From Planctomycetaceae bacterium (lineage in GTDB: Bacteria > Planctomycetota > Phycisphaerae > Sedimentisphaerales > UBA12454), in the NCBI GenBank assembly GCA_021371795.1, contig JAJFVK010000019.1:62001-126000 (forward strand): DNA of 64,000 nucleotides, given 5' to 3'. Numbering within the stretch: position 1 is the first letter of the stretch; every line of letters begins with the position of its first letter. This document shows positions 1-8,340 of the stretch, piece by piece. The notes under the pieces are model-generated. The model saw only the letters and a program-made list of their open reading frames with translations. It was not told the origin of the DNA and did not search any database. Both the position numbers and the translations under genes were made by a program.

Positions 1-457
1 CCGACTGACTTGCGTAATCGGTGATGTATGATGTAAGCTCACGCGATTTCATTTCAACGACTTCGATAAGTTCGCCGCCGGATTTCGGCAGCATTTTGGC
101 AAGTCTGGTATTTGAAGGCCATGAGCTTACGGAAAGAATAAGCACGCCTTTTGGTGCGGGGTTTTCAAAATATTTTTCTAAAAGTTCGCGGTTATCGCTT
201 ACGAAATCGTCCGCACCGGCGATAACAACTACGCGTTTTTCCGCCAGAAAGGGCAGTGTTCGCAGTTCGTCGAAAACCTCTGCTGCCGTAATTTTGTCGG
301 CGTCTGCCCGCCAAAGGCTCATCTGCATTTGCTCCGGCGTAAGCAGTTGATTTACTAATGCGGTTACTTTCTCTGCGGAAAGAAATTCATCTTTGCCCGC
401 AACGACATATATTCGACAACCTGAAAGGTTTTGTTTTGTATTTTTATCTTTTGCCAA
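1..457 (-). CDS. holA: DNA polymerase III delta subunit (N-terminal part, runs off window)
   Basis: Delta loads the beta clamp as part of the clamp-loader complex. The minus strand reads without interruption from a TTG start to the window edge and contains the family's N-terminal pattern: YVVAGKDEFL, then a helix with SLWRADADK, then LPFLAEKRVVVIAGADDF and GVLILSVSSWP, as in HolA domain I. A TAA lies two codons upstream of the TTG and no ATG precedes the conserved block, so a TTG start is the only reasonable choice. It begins only about 10 bases after the DUF4861 stop codon, so the two may be cotranscribed. The C-terminal AAA+ and collar domains lie outside the window. Identification rests on remembered family patterns. 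Confidence 0.85.
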   Translation of the reverse strand, partial: MAKDKNTKQNLSGCRIYVVAGKDEFLSAEKVTALVNQLLTPEQMQMSLWRADADKITAAEVFDELRTLPFLAEKRVVVIAGADDFVSDNRELLEKYFENPAPKGVLILSVSSWPSNTRLAKMLPKSGGELIEVVEMKSRELTSYITDYASQS

Positions 458-467
458 TTTTTAAATC

Positions 468-1631
468 TTAATATCTTCTTTTTACAAATACTTCTTTGAC
501 ATCTATTTTGAGCGGACTTCCGACTATTTTCGAAGTTTTTCTGATTAACTCTTTCCAGTCTTTTTCGTATTTGTACCCTTTGGTTTGGTTCCAGCATGCA
601 CCGGCGTAATACGTTACGACATTATTACTTCGTGCGTTGGCCAGCAGCAGGTAATGTTCTCCGTCTTCGGCGGCTTTATACGTTATCGACTCTTTGTCCA
701 AAATAATGCCGCAGCCGATAGTTCCAAATTCTTTGTCCGGCTCCTGCCAGTAGCCGAGATATTCGTTAACAGTGCCGTAGGTTGGTTTGCCGCCTCGGTC
801 GCATTTTACGATTCCGATTGCGAAAACAACATTGCTCACATCGCCGTCGAATCTGCTTTCGATTTTGCAGAAGTTCCAGCCTTTATCAAGAGTGATTCTT
901 TTTATTTCCTGAAGTTTTCTGCCGTCGCCCATATCCCACGGCTTGTAGGATACCTCAAATATTGCTCTGATTGGTCCGTTGGCGATGACTTTGTGCTGGT
1001 CATAATTTTCCGACACCAGTAATTTGCCGTCAGCCCAAACGCCGATGCCTCCGCAGCCAAGCGTGTGAGCGACATTGAAGAAATCAATGGCATAAGGATT
1101 GTCAGAATGATAATAATCGTGTCCTTTTTTGTACAGGATGGGCATTACCGGCTTTGTGCTTTTCTTAACCCAAACGTCGATACCGCTGCTTGTAAGTTCG
1201 GTTCTTTGCAGTTCCTGACCGTAAATTCTGAACGCGATTTTGTCGTTCTCCCACGCAAAATCGTCTTTGCGTTGTGGAACGTAATAAGCTGCCGCACGGT
1301 CATAAACTTCGACTTTATTCGCCGCGTTTGCTTCGTAAACTGTGAAAGTTTGAGTTTGTCGTGCTCTGATGTCTGTCAGGAAAAGAATTTCATCATTTTT
1401 GCCGTCTTCATCTTTGTCGAGAAGCTGACTGGGCACGAATGTTTTTAGCGAGTCATTGTAAATCGCCGGCTTGACAGTCTCAAACATTGGCAGATCACCA
1501 AGATTAACCGCAACGACAGCAGAGTCTCTGCCAGTGTCGATTAGATTAGTTACAAATATTTTGGTATCTGCCTTTGCAGTTTGCACAAACGATAAAATTA
1601 CTGCAATCCATAAAACAACCAACTTATTCAT
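468..1631 (-). CDS. Secreted DUF4861 family protein
   Basis: 387 residues beginning with a signal peptide (MNKLVVLWIAVILSFVQTAKA). The body matches my recollection of DUF4861, a beta-rich domain common in Bacteroidetes and Planctomycetes next to polysaccharide lyases and glycosidases. Recognisable points are the LIDTGRDSAVVAVNL start, the DEDGKNDEILFLTDI segment, the WENDKIAFRIYG stretch and the Gly-rich LGCGGIGVWADGKL block. No enzymatic activity is firmly established for the family; a role in handling uronic-acid-containing glycans is suspected. It lies between gyrA (33 bases away) and holA on the same strand, so no carbohydrate operon is visible here. Family call fairly sure, function unknown. 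Confidence 0.72.
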   Translation of the reverse strand: MNKLVVLWIAVILSFVQTAKADTKIFVTNLIDTGRDSAVVAVNLGDLPMFETVKPAIYNDSLKTFVPSQLLDKDEDGKNDEILFLTDIRARQTQTFTVYEANAANKVEVYDRAAAYYVPQRKDDFAWENDKIAFRIYGQELQRTELTSSGIDVWVKKSTKPVMPILYKKGHDYYHSDNPYAIDFFNVAHTLGCGGIGVWADGKLLVSENYDQHKVIANGPIRAIFEVSYKPWDMGDGRKLQEIKRITLDKGWNFCKIESRFDGDVSNVVFAIGIVKCDRGGKPTYGTVNEYLGYWQEPDKEFGTIGCGIILDKESITYKAAEDGEHYLLLANARSNNVVTYYAGACWNQTKGYKYEKDWKELIRKTSKIVGSPLKIDVKEVFVKRRY

Positions 1632-1664
1632 AATAAATCCTTTTACAATAAGTGTTTATTCGTG

Positions 1665-4244
1665 TTAATTCGTGGTTGAATCCGTTTTTCCGTCGGTTTC
1701 TTTAGTATCTTCCGCCGGCGTATCATCATCTTTTTCTTCTTTGACGACACGTTCAACTGCGACAACTTTATCATCTTCATCGAGTTTAATCAGCCGAACG
1801 CCTTGGGTGTTTCTGCCGATTTCGCGCAGCTCATCCAGCCCTGTGCGGATGATGATGCCCTTTGCGGTGATAAGCATAATATCATCATCGCCCTTGACCG
1901 TTTTAATCGCGACAACGTTTCCGTTTCTGTCGGAAGTCTTGATATTAATCAGACCGATACCGCCGCGATTCTGCGACCTGTAATCTTCGAGTTCCGTGCG
2001 TTTGCCGAAACCGAGTTCGCAAACCGTCAGCAGCGAAGCGCCTTCTTCTGCGATAACCATATCGACGACATAATCGCCTTTCCGCAGCGAAATACCTTTC
2101 ACGCCGTGCGCCGAGCGACCCATTGGCCGGGCCTGTTCTTCGTCGAAACGAATCGCCATACCGTCTTTTGTTCCGAGGATGATATGGTTTTTTCCGTTTG
2201 TCATCGCAACGCCGATGAGCGCGTCGTCCGGGTCGATTTTGACAGCTATAATTCCGCTTGGCCGCGGATTGCTGTAAAGCGACAGTGCCGATTTCTTGAT
2301 AATGCCGTTCTTTGTCGCCATCACGAGATTGCGTTCGTCGAATGTGCTGACGTTGATAATCGACGTAATTTTCTGGTCGCCCATATCCAAAAGGTTCGCG
2401 ACGCTTCTGCCTTTGCTCTGCCGCGTAAGCGATGGAACATTATAAACCTTCAGCCAGTAGCATTTGCCGCGATTCGTGAACACCATCAGATAATCGTGCG
2501 TCGATGCGGTGAACATCGACTCGATAAAATCGCCTTCGCGCGTATCCGAGCCGATAATGCCTTTTCCGCCGCGACCCTGTTTGCGATAGGTATCAATCGG
2601 CATTCGTTTGACGTAACCGCCATGGCTCAATGTTACGAGTACCTCTTCGTCCGCGATGAGGTCTTCCATATCCATCTCTTCCATTTCTTCGGCGATTTCC
2701 GTCATACGTTTGTTGGCGTATTTTTCTTTGAGTTCGGTTAAATCCGCGACAATAATATCCAGCACTTTTCTTTCGCTGGCGAGAATTTCTTCATAGCCTT
2801 TAATTTCATTTACCAGGTCGGCGTATTCTTTGCTCAATTTTTCAATTTCAAGACCGGTCAGCCTTTGAAGCTGCATAGTCAGAATCGCGTCAGCCTGTGG
2901 TCCGGTCAGAAACTGCTCTTCGCTGGTTGCTCTGCTCATAAACTCTGTCGGCAGCAGTTTCTTCAGCGTTGCCGTTTCGATGAGTTTGAGCGCCTTGTTC
3001 ATCAAGTTGATTTTTGCTGATGGTGTATCAGGCGATTTCTTTATCAGTTCGATAATTTCATCGATATCGCTGATTGCCAGAATCAGACCTTCCAAAATAT
3101 GAGCGCGATTCTTGCACTTATTCAGCAGGAATCGTGTGCGTCTGCGAATCACAATTTTGCGATGCCCGATGAAATGTTCCATCATTTCACGGATATTCAG
3201 CGTCTCCGGCCTGTTATTAACCAGTGCTACGTTTGAAACCGCGAACGTAGATTGCAGCGGCGTGTATTTATAAAGTTTATTGAGTACAATCTGCGACTCT
3301 GCGTCTTTTTTCAGTTCAACGACAATTCGCATTCCGTTTCTGTCTGATTCATCTCGCACATCTGAAACTTCCGGCAGCAGATCGTTTTCGACAAGCTCGG
3401 CGATTTTTTCAACGATGCTTGTCTTGACGGTCATATACGGAATTTCGGTAACGATGATATGCGTTCGGCCCTTCTTGGTCTCTTCAAATTCGACTTTGCC
3501 GCGAACCCTCAAATGTCCCTTGCCGGTTGTGTATGCGTCGCGAATACCTTTGCGTCCGCAGATTATACCGCCCGTTGGAAAGTCAGGGCCGGGCAGGACT
3601 CGCATAATATCTTTGAACCCGCAGTTAGGGTCGTTGATGATAAGCAGCATGGCATCGCAAATTTCGCCCAGATTGTGCGGCGCTAAATTTGTCGCCATAC
3701 CGACCGCGATACCCGTCGAGCCGTTGACTAAAAGATTTGGAAACTTCGACGGCAGAACCAAAGGCTCTTCGCGTGTCTCGTCATAGTTCGGAACAAAATC
3801 TACTGTGTCGCGATTAATATCTTCGAGCATTTCCGTCGCTTCAGCAGACATTCTCGCTTCTGTATACCTCATCGCCGCCGGCGGGTCATTATCGATACTT
3901 CCGAAATTTCCCTGCGGGTCAACGAGCGTATGCCGCATATTCCAGTCCTGCGCCATACGTACTAAAGTGCCGTAGGTCGCCTGGTCGCCGTGCGGATGAT
4001 AGTTACCGCCGGTATCGCCGACGATCTTGGCGCATTTTCTATGCTTGCTGCGAGGCCCTAAGTTAAGGTCGTTCATCGCGACAAGCACACGTCTTTGCGA
4101 AGGCTTCAATCCGTCTCGTACATCCGGCAGTGCCCTCGATACGATAACGCTCATCGCGTAGTTCATATACGAATTCTTCATCTCATCGAGAATTCGTTGT
4201 TCTTCAACTCGTTCCGTTTTCTTTGGTTCCTGCGTTTCGCTCAT
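1665..4244 (-). CDS. gyrA: DNA gyrase subunit A
   Basis: 859 residues. The type IIA breakage-reunion domain is intact with catalytic Tyr127 in AAMRYTEARMS. The C-terminal wrapping domain holds a GyrA box (QGRGGKG), which favours gyrase over topoisomerase IV. The tail is acidic (DDDTPAEDTKETDGKTD). In the quinolone-resistance region the HGDSAVYD pattern of E. coli is HGDQATYG here: Gln88 stands at the Ser83 position and Gly92 at the Asp87 position. The last codons and stop lie in a dispersed motif (ACCACGAATTAACACGAAT) also seen in part near fhs. gyrB is not in the window. Confidence 0.97.
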   Translation of the reverse strand: MSETQEPKKTERVEEQRILDEMKNSYMNYAMSVIVSRALPDVRDGLKPSQRRVLVAMNDLNLGPRSKHRKCAKIVGDTGGNYHPHGDQATYGTLVRMAQDWNMRHTLVDPQGNFGSIDNDPPAAMRYTEARMSAEATEMLEDINRDTVDFVPNYDETREEPLVLPSKFPNLLVNGSTGIAVGMATNLAPHNLGEICDAMLLIINDPNCGFKDIMRVLPGPDFPTGGIICGRKGIRDAYTTGKGHLRVRGKVEFEETKKGRTHIIVTEIPYMTVKTSIVEKIAELVENDLLPEVSDVRDESDRNGMRIVVELKKDAESQIVLNKLYKYTPLQSTFAVSNVALVNNRPETLNIREMMEHFIGHRKIVIRRRTRFLLNKCKNRAHILEGLILAISDIDEIIELIKKSPDTPSAKINLMNKALKLIETATLKKLLPTEFMSRATSEEQFLTGPQADAILTMQLQRLTGLEIEKLSKEYADLVNEIKGYEEILASERKVLDIIVADLTELKEKYANKRMTEIAEEMEEMDMEDLIADEEVLVTLSHGGYVKRMPIDTYRKQGRGGKGIIGSDTREGDFIESMFTASTHDYLMVFTNRGKCYWLKVYNVPSLTRQSKGRSVANLLDMGDQKITSIINVSTFDERNLVMATKNGIIKKSALSLYSNPRPSGIIAVKIDPDDALIGVAMTNGKNHIILGTKDGMAIRFDEEQARPMGRSAHGVKGISLRKGDYVVDMVIAEEGASLLTVCELGFGKRTELEDYRSQNRGGIGLINIKTSDRNGNVVAIKTVKGDDDIMLITAKGIIIRTGLDELREIGRNTQGVRLIKLDEDDKVVAVERVVKEEKDDDTPAEDTKETDGKTDSTTN

Positions 4245-4389
4245 AAATCCTTTTATATCAATAAATTATGAATGTAGTGATATTTTAAAATTCCGACTTA
4301 TTTATAAACGCTAAAGTGTATTATCAAAGTGGTTTGAAGTCAAGAATTTTAAATCGTATCCGAGCTTTGAGCCGGATTGTCAAAAACAG

Positions 4390-5283
4390 TTATGTGGTGA
4401 AAATTGGCTGAAAATCTTTTGCCGCTTTTTCGAGCTGCGAGGTTTGTTCTGCTGTGATTGTTCTGTAATTCGGAGCCAGTTCCATTGCCAAACGGAATAA
4501 CTTTTCTTCTCCGGGCGGAAGGGCTGCTGTAATCCTCTGTGATAGTGTCCAGTTCAAAGCCAGTTTTGCCAACTCCGGGTCATCAAGCGGTTCATACCAG
4601 CATTTCGAATAGGCCTTCCTTTTCGGGGATTCGTCGTTATCCCACTTTTGTTTTGCCATCGCCTTAAGTGCAAGTATTCCCATATTGCGTTTTTTTGCTT
4701 CAGCCAGAACAGCCTGTTCGAATTTATTTCGAAAATGTGTGCAGAAATTGACCGGATAAAGAATCGTATCAAAATCAAATTCACGCATAGCCGTCAGAGC
4801 GGCTTGAGGTGAGTGAGCTGAAAAACCAATAAATCGAATTATCCCCGCCTTTTTGGCCTCAATAAACGTCTGAATCGCACCGTCTTTTGATAAGGCTCTT
4901 TTCACATCTTTTTCAACATCCGTCAGCGCATGTAATTGATAGAGTTCAAGATGATTTGTTTCAAGATGCTTTAGTGAATTATCCAGTTCCTCTTTCGCGC
5001 CCATGCGGTCCCGCAGAGCTGTTTTACAGGCAAGAAATACATTCTTGCGATGTGGTTTTAACGCAGGCCCAAGTTTTAGCTCGGCATCGCCGTAGGAAGG
5101 AGCAACGTCAAAATAATTAATCCCTTTTTCAATTGCTTCCTGCACAATCACCGCCGCATGAGCAGGTTCAGAATTCATTACAACAATTCCACCCATCCCA
5201 ATGATTGAAAGTTTAAAACCCGTCTGTCCAAGCAAACGTTTTGGCAGTTCTGTTTGAATGTTTTTGCTGAAAGGTTCTTCCAT
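4390..5283 (-). CDS. Aldo/keto reductase family oxidoreductase
   Basis: 297 residues with the AKR TIM-barrel signature: GINYFDVAPSYGDAE supplies the Asp and Tyr of the catalytic tetrad, FLACKT the Lys, and LYQLHAL the His. The second half (FIGFSAHSP, LYPVNF, GILALKAMAKQKW) matches the YhdN/PA1127-like bacterial group that uses NAD(P)H to reduce aldehydes or ketones. The C-terminus lacks the cysteine cluster of ferredoxin-fused AKRs. The gene stands alone, with about 145 bases separating it from the gyrA start, and its substrate cannot be predicted. Confidence 0.85.
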   Translation of the reverse strand: MEEPFSKNIQTELPKRLLGQTGFKLSIIGMGGIVVMNSEPAHAAVIVQEAIEKGINYFDVAPSYGDAELKLGPALKPHRKNVFLACKTALRDRMGAKEELDNSLKHLETNHLELYQLHALTDVEKDVKRALSKDGAIQTFIEAKKAGIIRFIGFSAHSPQAALTAMREFDFDTILYPVNFCTHFRNKFEQAVLAEAKKRNMGILALKAMAKQKWDNDESPKRKAYSKCWYEPLDDPELAKLALNWTLSQRITAALPPGEEKLFRLAMELAPNYRTITAEQTSQLEKAAKDFQPIFTT

Positions 5284-5402
5284 TTCTATTTTCTACTGTA
5301 TAACATCAAAAGTGTATTGCCAATACGGGTTATTGTCAAGGGTTTAAAACGATAAAACCAGTTTTTGAATTTGTGTTTCACATTTGAATATTATATTATC
5401 TT

Positions 5403-5507
5403 GTTTAGCCGTGGCCGGTACAGCCACGAGTAATTTATGTTTAGCGGTCGTCGGGACGACGACCAGTATTTTCGTGTTTAGCGGTTGCCGGTACGGCAAC
5501 CAGAGTG
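5403..5507 (+). repeat. Three REP-like palindromes with constant head and variable stem (upstream of RAYT)
   Basis: Three copies begin at 5403, 5439 and 5476. Each starts with GTTTAGC followed by a short hairpin: GTGGCCGGTACAGCCAC, GTCGTCGGGACGACGAC and GTTGCCGGTACGGCAAC. The stem sequences differ but each pairs with itself, so the copies covary. Tails such as AGTATTTTCG and AGAGTG are shared with the downstream copies. The third copy ends 5 bases before the transposase start codon. This is the expected layout of a RAYT gene and its own REP sequences. Confidence 0.85.
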
Positions 5508-5511
5508 TTTA

Positions 5512-6054
5512 ATGATTATTGCATATCATGCGATTTTTACGACTTATGGCACATGGCTGCCGAATGACCCGCGAGGTTCATATTCGAAGGAAATTTACAA
5601 TGATGACATTGAAAAACTGGGCGAAATAAAATACGGCAGACAAACACCGCCGCCGAAAAATCAGATTTTGAAATTTTATTCGCAGGCCGTTCCAACATTA
5701 GACAGAGATGCGTATTTGATTAACGATTATACAAGACCTGTGATTGCAGGCGCTTTCTCAAAAGTTGTTAAACGATTGAATATTGAGGTTCCCGCCTGTT
5801 CGATAATGAATGACCATGTGCATATACTAATTTTACGTTCAAGTTATAGTATTGAGTATCTTGTAAATCAATTGAAAGGTTCCGCCACCAAAGAGTTGAA
5901 TTTGAACGATAGTCCCTGGACTCGCGGATTTTGGAGAGTATTTATAGATAGTGAAGAGATATTAAAAGTTGCAATAAAATATGTGAACAATAATCCTGCC
6001 AAGTCCGGCCTTTCTCCTCAAATCTGGAGTTTCATCAAACCATTATCAATTTGA
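5512..6054 (+). CDS. REP-associated tyrosine transposase (RAYT, Y1/IS200-like HUH enzyme)
   Basis: 180 residues from the ATG just after the third palindrome; a start 27 bases earlier would lie inside the repeat and is less likely. The Y1 transposase fold is marked by the HUH motif NDHVHIL (His102, His104) and the probable nucleophile Tyr157 in KYVNNNP. The N-terminus YHAIFTTYGTWLPNDPRGS is typical of the subgroup annotated as transposase but lacking IS ends. RAYTs are thought to nick and join REP DNA in trans, seeding palindromes around the genome. Here at least nine GTTTAG-headed palindromes surround the gene and a tenth lies in dxr, so it has probably been active in this genome. Confidence 0.88.
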   Translation: MIIAYHAIFTTYGTWLPNDPRGSYSKEIYNDDIEKLGEIKYGRQTPPPKNQILKFYSQAVPTLDRDAYLINDYTRPVIAGAFSKVVKRLNIEVPACSIMNDHVHILILRSSYSIEYLVNQLKGSATKELNLNDSPWTRGFWRVFIDSEEILKVAIKYVNNNPAKSGLSPQIWSFIKPLSI

Positions 6055-6078
6055 TTTTTGTTTAGTTCCCGCATCCTC

Positions 6079-6363
6079 GTTTAGCGGTCGCCGGAACGGC
6101 GACCCGTAAATGTTTAGCCGCCTCCGGTACGGAGGCGAGTATTTTCGTGTTTAGCCGTGGCCGGAACGGCCACGAGTGTTTTCATGTTTAGTGGTCGTTG
6201 GCATTCTAATCCTCGCAGGGTACGGCCACGAGTGTTTCGTGTTTAGCCGCCTCCGAAATTTTAATCCTCGATTCTTTAGGATTTTTCTGCTTCAAAGGGA
6301 AAAATCAGAGAGGACGGAGGCGAGTATTTCCATGTTTAGCCGTCGCCGGCACGGCGATGTGTC
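6079..6363 (+). repeat. Six REP-like palindromes, two of them disturbed (downstream of RAYT)
   Basis: Copies start at 6079, 6112, 6149, 6186, 6241 and 6334, all with the GTTTAG head on the plus strand. Clean stems are GTCGCCGGAACGGCGAC, GCCTCCGGTACGGAGGC, GTGGCCGGAACGGCCAC and GTCGCCGGCACGGCGAT. The 6186 copy has a mosaic loop (GGCATTCTAATCCTCGCAGGG). The 6241 copy has a loop expanded by roughly 55 bases while the outer CCTCCG/CGGAGG arms remain intact. The insert is itself a hairpin (GATTTTTC/GGAAAAATC) and resembles a sequence near 9555. Confidence 0.85.
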
Positions 6364-6391
6364 CGGATGTATCTTATTCTCGTGTCATTCC

Positions 6392-6496
6392 AGACCTGTC
6401 CGGTCGAAGCGCAGCGTAGATCCCTGCGGGAAAAATCTAAATCATTTAAAATTTTAAATCGAAAATGTACCTGACACCGTTAATTTCCCATTAAAT
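6392..6496. repeat. Left member of a diverged direct repeat flanking the PEP-CTERM gene
   Basis: The order of short blocks here (AGACCTGTCCGGTCGAAG, TCCCTGCGGGAAAAAT, TTTAAAATTTTAAATC, GTACCTGACACC, TTTCCCATTAAAT) recurs in diverged form just after the gene, in the same orientation. The two copies enclose one secreted-protein gene and nothing else. No coding potential is visible. Confidence 0.6.
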
Positions 6497-6603
6497 ACGT
6501 AAGCTTCACATTTTTTTTAATTATTTGTTGAATATGCCGGTGAAGATTTTATAATACAGTAAGTTGTGCATAGAAAATGGTTGGGACTTTTTGGGAGAAT
6601 AAC

Positions 6604-7275
6604 ATGAAGTTAGGTTACACATTAATTTGTATTGTATTCAATTCATTGGTTTTTGGTGCATCTTTTTATGATATTGATTTTTCAGAAAGTACTCGGCCAT
6701 ATTCGGTTGTATTTGGTTCGCCGAGAATTCAAAATAGTTTTGGCCATATTTCAAATAACTGTCTTGTCTTCAATCCTAAAAGCAGCACATATGAGCAAAT
6801 TGAGCTTAAATTAGGCAAAGGACAGAAAACTTATCAATTGTCTTTTGATATCGAAACAAAAAAACTCACTAATTCCAAGTATGCATTTACAGTTTTATTT
6901 GATACGCCTACTGTACAAACATTTTCCCTTCATGGAATGCTGAATGATATATACATGTTTAATCCTTATGCCGGCGGATCAAAACGCACATTTTTCACCT
7001 TTTCAGATAATTCTTTGATGCATATCGATGTAGATATTAATTTGATGTCATCACGATGGTCTATTGCCGTCAATCAAAATGTGATTGGCAGCAGCGGATT
7101 TCATTCTGATACCGGTGATATCAGGTCTATACGTTTTGCTCTTTCGCCTTGGTCAGGCACAGCAGGTCTTGATAATAGTATTTATGTCGGAATTGATAAT
7201 ATTCTGGTTACGCCAGAGCCTGCAACACTTATTCTTATGTGCGCAGGAGCTTTCATTCTAAGAAAGAAACATTAA
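6604..7275 (+). CDS. PEP-CTERM sorting domain protein
   Basis: 223 residues from the ATG preceded by GGGAGAATAAC; an in-frame ATG 27 bases upstream has no such site. A signal peptide (MKLGYTLICIVFNSLVFGA) leads into a beta-rich secreted domain with no clear family. The C-terminus has the exosortase recognition pattern: PEPATL, a hydrophobic helix (ILMCAGAFIL) and the basic end RKKH. Such proteins are cleaved and probably attached by an exosortase; no exosortase gene is present in the window. The gene is bounded by diverged direct repeats and lies next to the RAYT array, so it may sit in rearranged DNA. Confidence 0.8.
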   Translation: MKLGYTLICIVFNSLVFGASFYDIDFSESTRPYSVVFGSPRIQNSFGHISNNCLVFNPKSSTYEQIELKLGKGQKTYQLSFDIETKKLTNSKYAFTVLFDTPTVQTFSLHGMLNDIYMFNPYAGGSKRTFFTFSDNSLMHIDVDINLMSSRWSIAVNQNVIGSSGFHSDTGDIRSIRFALSPWSGTAGLDNSIYVGIDNILVTPEPATLILMCAGAFILRKKH

Positions 7276-7301
7276 TTCTGAAAAATTCAATTTGGTACGT
7301 C

Positions 7302-7416
7302 CGACCTGTTCGATTGAAGTGTAACGAAAATCCCTGTGGGTTACAATCCCTGCGGGAAAAATACACACCGTTTAAAATTTGAAATCTGTACCGGACACCT
7401 TCATTTCCCTCTAAAT
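7302..7416. repeat. Right member of the diverged direct repeat
   Basis: Blocks CGACCTGTTCGATTGAAG, ATCCCTGCGGGAAAAATA, GTTTAAAATTTGAAATC, GTACCGGACACC and TTTCCCTCTAAAT follow the same order as the copy at 6392, with an extra partial duplication of the TCCCTGYGGG block. It abuts the stop codon of the convergent DUF3800-like gene. Confidence 0.55.
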
Positions 7417-8328
7417 TTAAAAAAGTTCATTCTGTTTTACAGTAGTTAATTTGTATTCTACTGGTTGGAATTTCCATTTACCATTTTCCAAACAACATTC
7501 ACTCATGCAAAATGCATTTTTCCATCGGCTATTTTGCATCCGTGCGTATCCCTCTCGATACCGTTTTATTAAGGCTTTTACGGGTTCTGCAACTATTTTG
7601 TGATAATTTTTATCCGTTGTCGTAAAACCATGTGCCACTCGAAACGAACCAATTAGTAAATCTGTTAATTGTAGGAATTGACAGTCATCATAAGACTGAC
7701 AATCTTTTGTTGTATGGTTGCCTGTTTTGTCATCTATCGAATAAAGACCGCCTTGTATTGAAAAATAATCTCTTAATCCTGACAGACGATCAACAATTCT
7801 CTCGTGGTCAAGATTTCTTCGCTGATGCTCACAACCGTCAAAATGCATCTTTGTTATTTCAATAGTATTTTCGTCGTTACCTAAAAAGTGAACTCCTCCT
7901 TTTAGTCCCATTCTAAATGTAGTTTCAACCTTTCCACCATAATCTAACGCATTAGACATGTTTTTAAAACTATCACGTTCTCTAAATACTATAAACTTGG
8001 CACCTATAGGTTGTTTTACGATATCTTCATAATTGCCATCCCATACGATTTTACCTTTTTGTTGTCTCCCCAGTCTGATTGTATATTTATCTTTACCAAA
8101 TTTGGTCATCATCGCACCAACTGCGAATAAAACCCATAATTCTGCACAAACAAAAGCCTTATCACGATATTTAATTTCTTTGATTCCAATCGGTTTCCTA
8201 TGATTTGTATTAGTGCGTATTTCTTCTAAATATTTAAGGAAAAGTGATTTAGTGGCCTCAGGGACCAAAAGCATTCCATGCCAATATCCATCTACTTTTG
8301 ATTCGTCATGATATAAATGGTATTTCAT
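7417..8328 (-). CDS. DUF3800-like protein (predicted RNase H-fold)
   Basis: 303 residues. The N-terminus (KYHLYHDESKVDGYWHGMLLV) and a late motif CQFLQLTDLLIGS match the two ends of DUF3800, whose YxDES and Q-x-x-D-x-x-x-G motifs place acidic residues as in RNase H-like nucleases. Other acidic candidates are HFDGCEH and SIDDKTG. DUF3800 proteins often occur in defence islands and beside toxins, but their activity is largely uncharacterised. It lies 12 bases after the membrane protein gene on the same strand, so the two probably form an operon. The pair is AT-rich and sits beside the RAYT array, which suggests acquisition. Confidence 0.6.
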   Translation of the reverse strand: MKYHLYHDESKVDGYWHGMLLVPEATKSLFLKYLEEIRTNTNHRKPIGIKEIKYRDKAFVCAELWVLFAVGAMMTKFGKDKYTIRLGRQQKGKIVWDGNYEDIVKQPIGAKFIVFRERDSFKNMSNALDYGGKVETTFRMGLKGGVHFLGNDENTIEITKMHFDGCEHQRRNLDHERIVDRLSGLRDYFSIQGGLYSIDDKTGNHTTKDCQSYDDCQFLQLTDLLIGSFRVAHGFTTTDKNYHKIVAEPVKALIKRYREGYARMQNSRWKNAFCMSECCLENGKWKFQPVEYKLTTVKQNELF

Positions 8329-8340
8329 TCTGTCTGAAGA

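Noticed and set aside
21-350. Plus-strand frame of 109 codons at the window start
   Set aside because: It is antisense to holA, whose minus-strand frame shows conserved clamp-loader motifs.
5485-5511. Upstream start for the RAYT gene
   Set aside because: These codons lie within the third palindrome; the ATG at 5512 directly after it is the better start.
6176-6457. 93-codon frame downstream of the RAYT gene
   Set aside because: It is composed of palindromic repeats and has no family resemblance.
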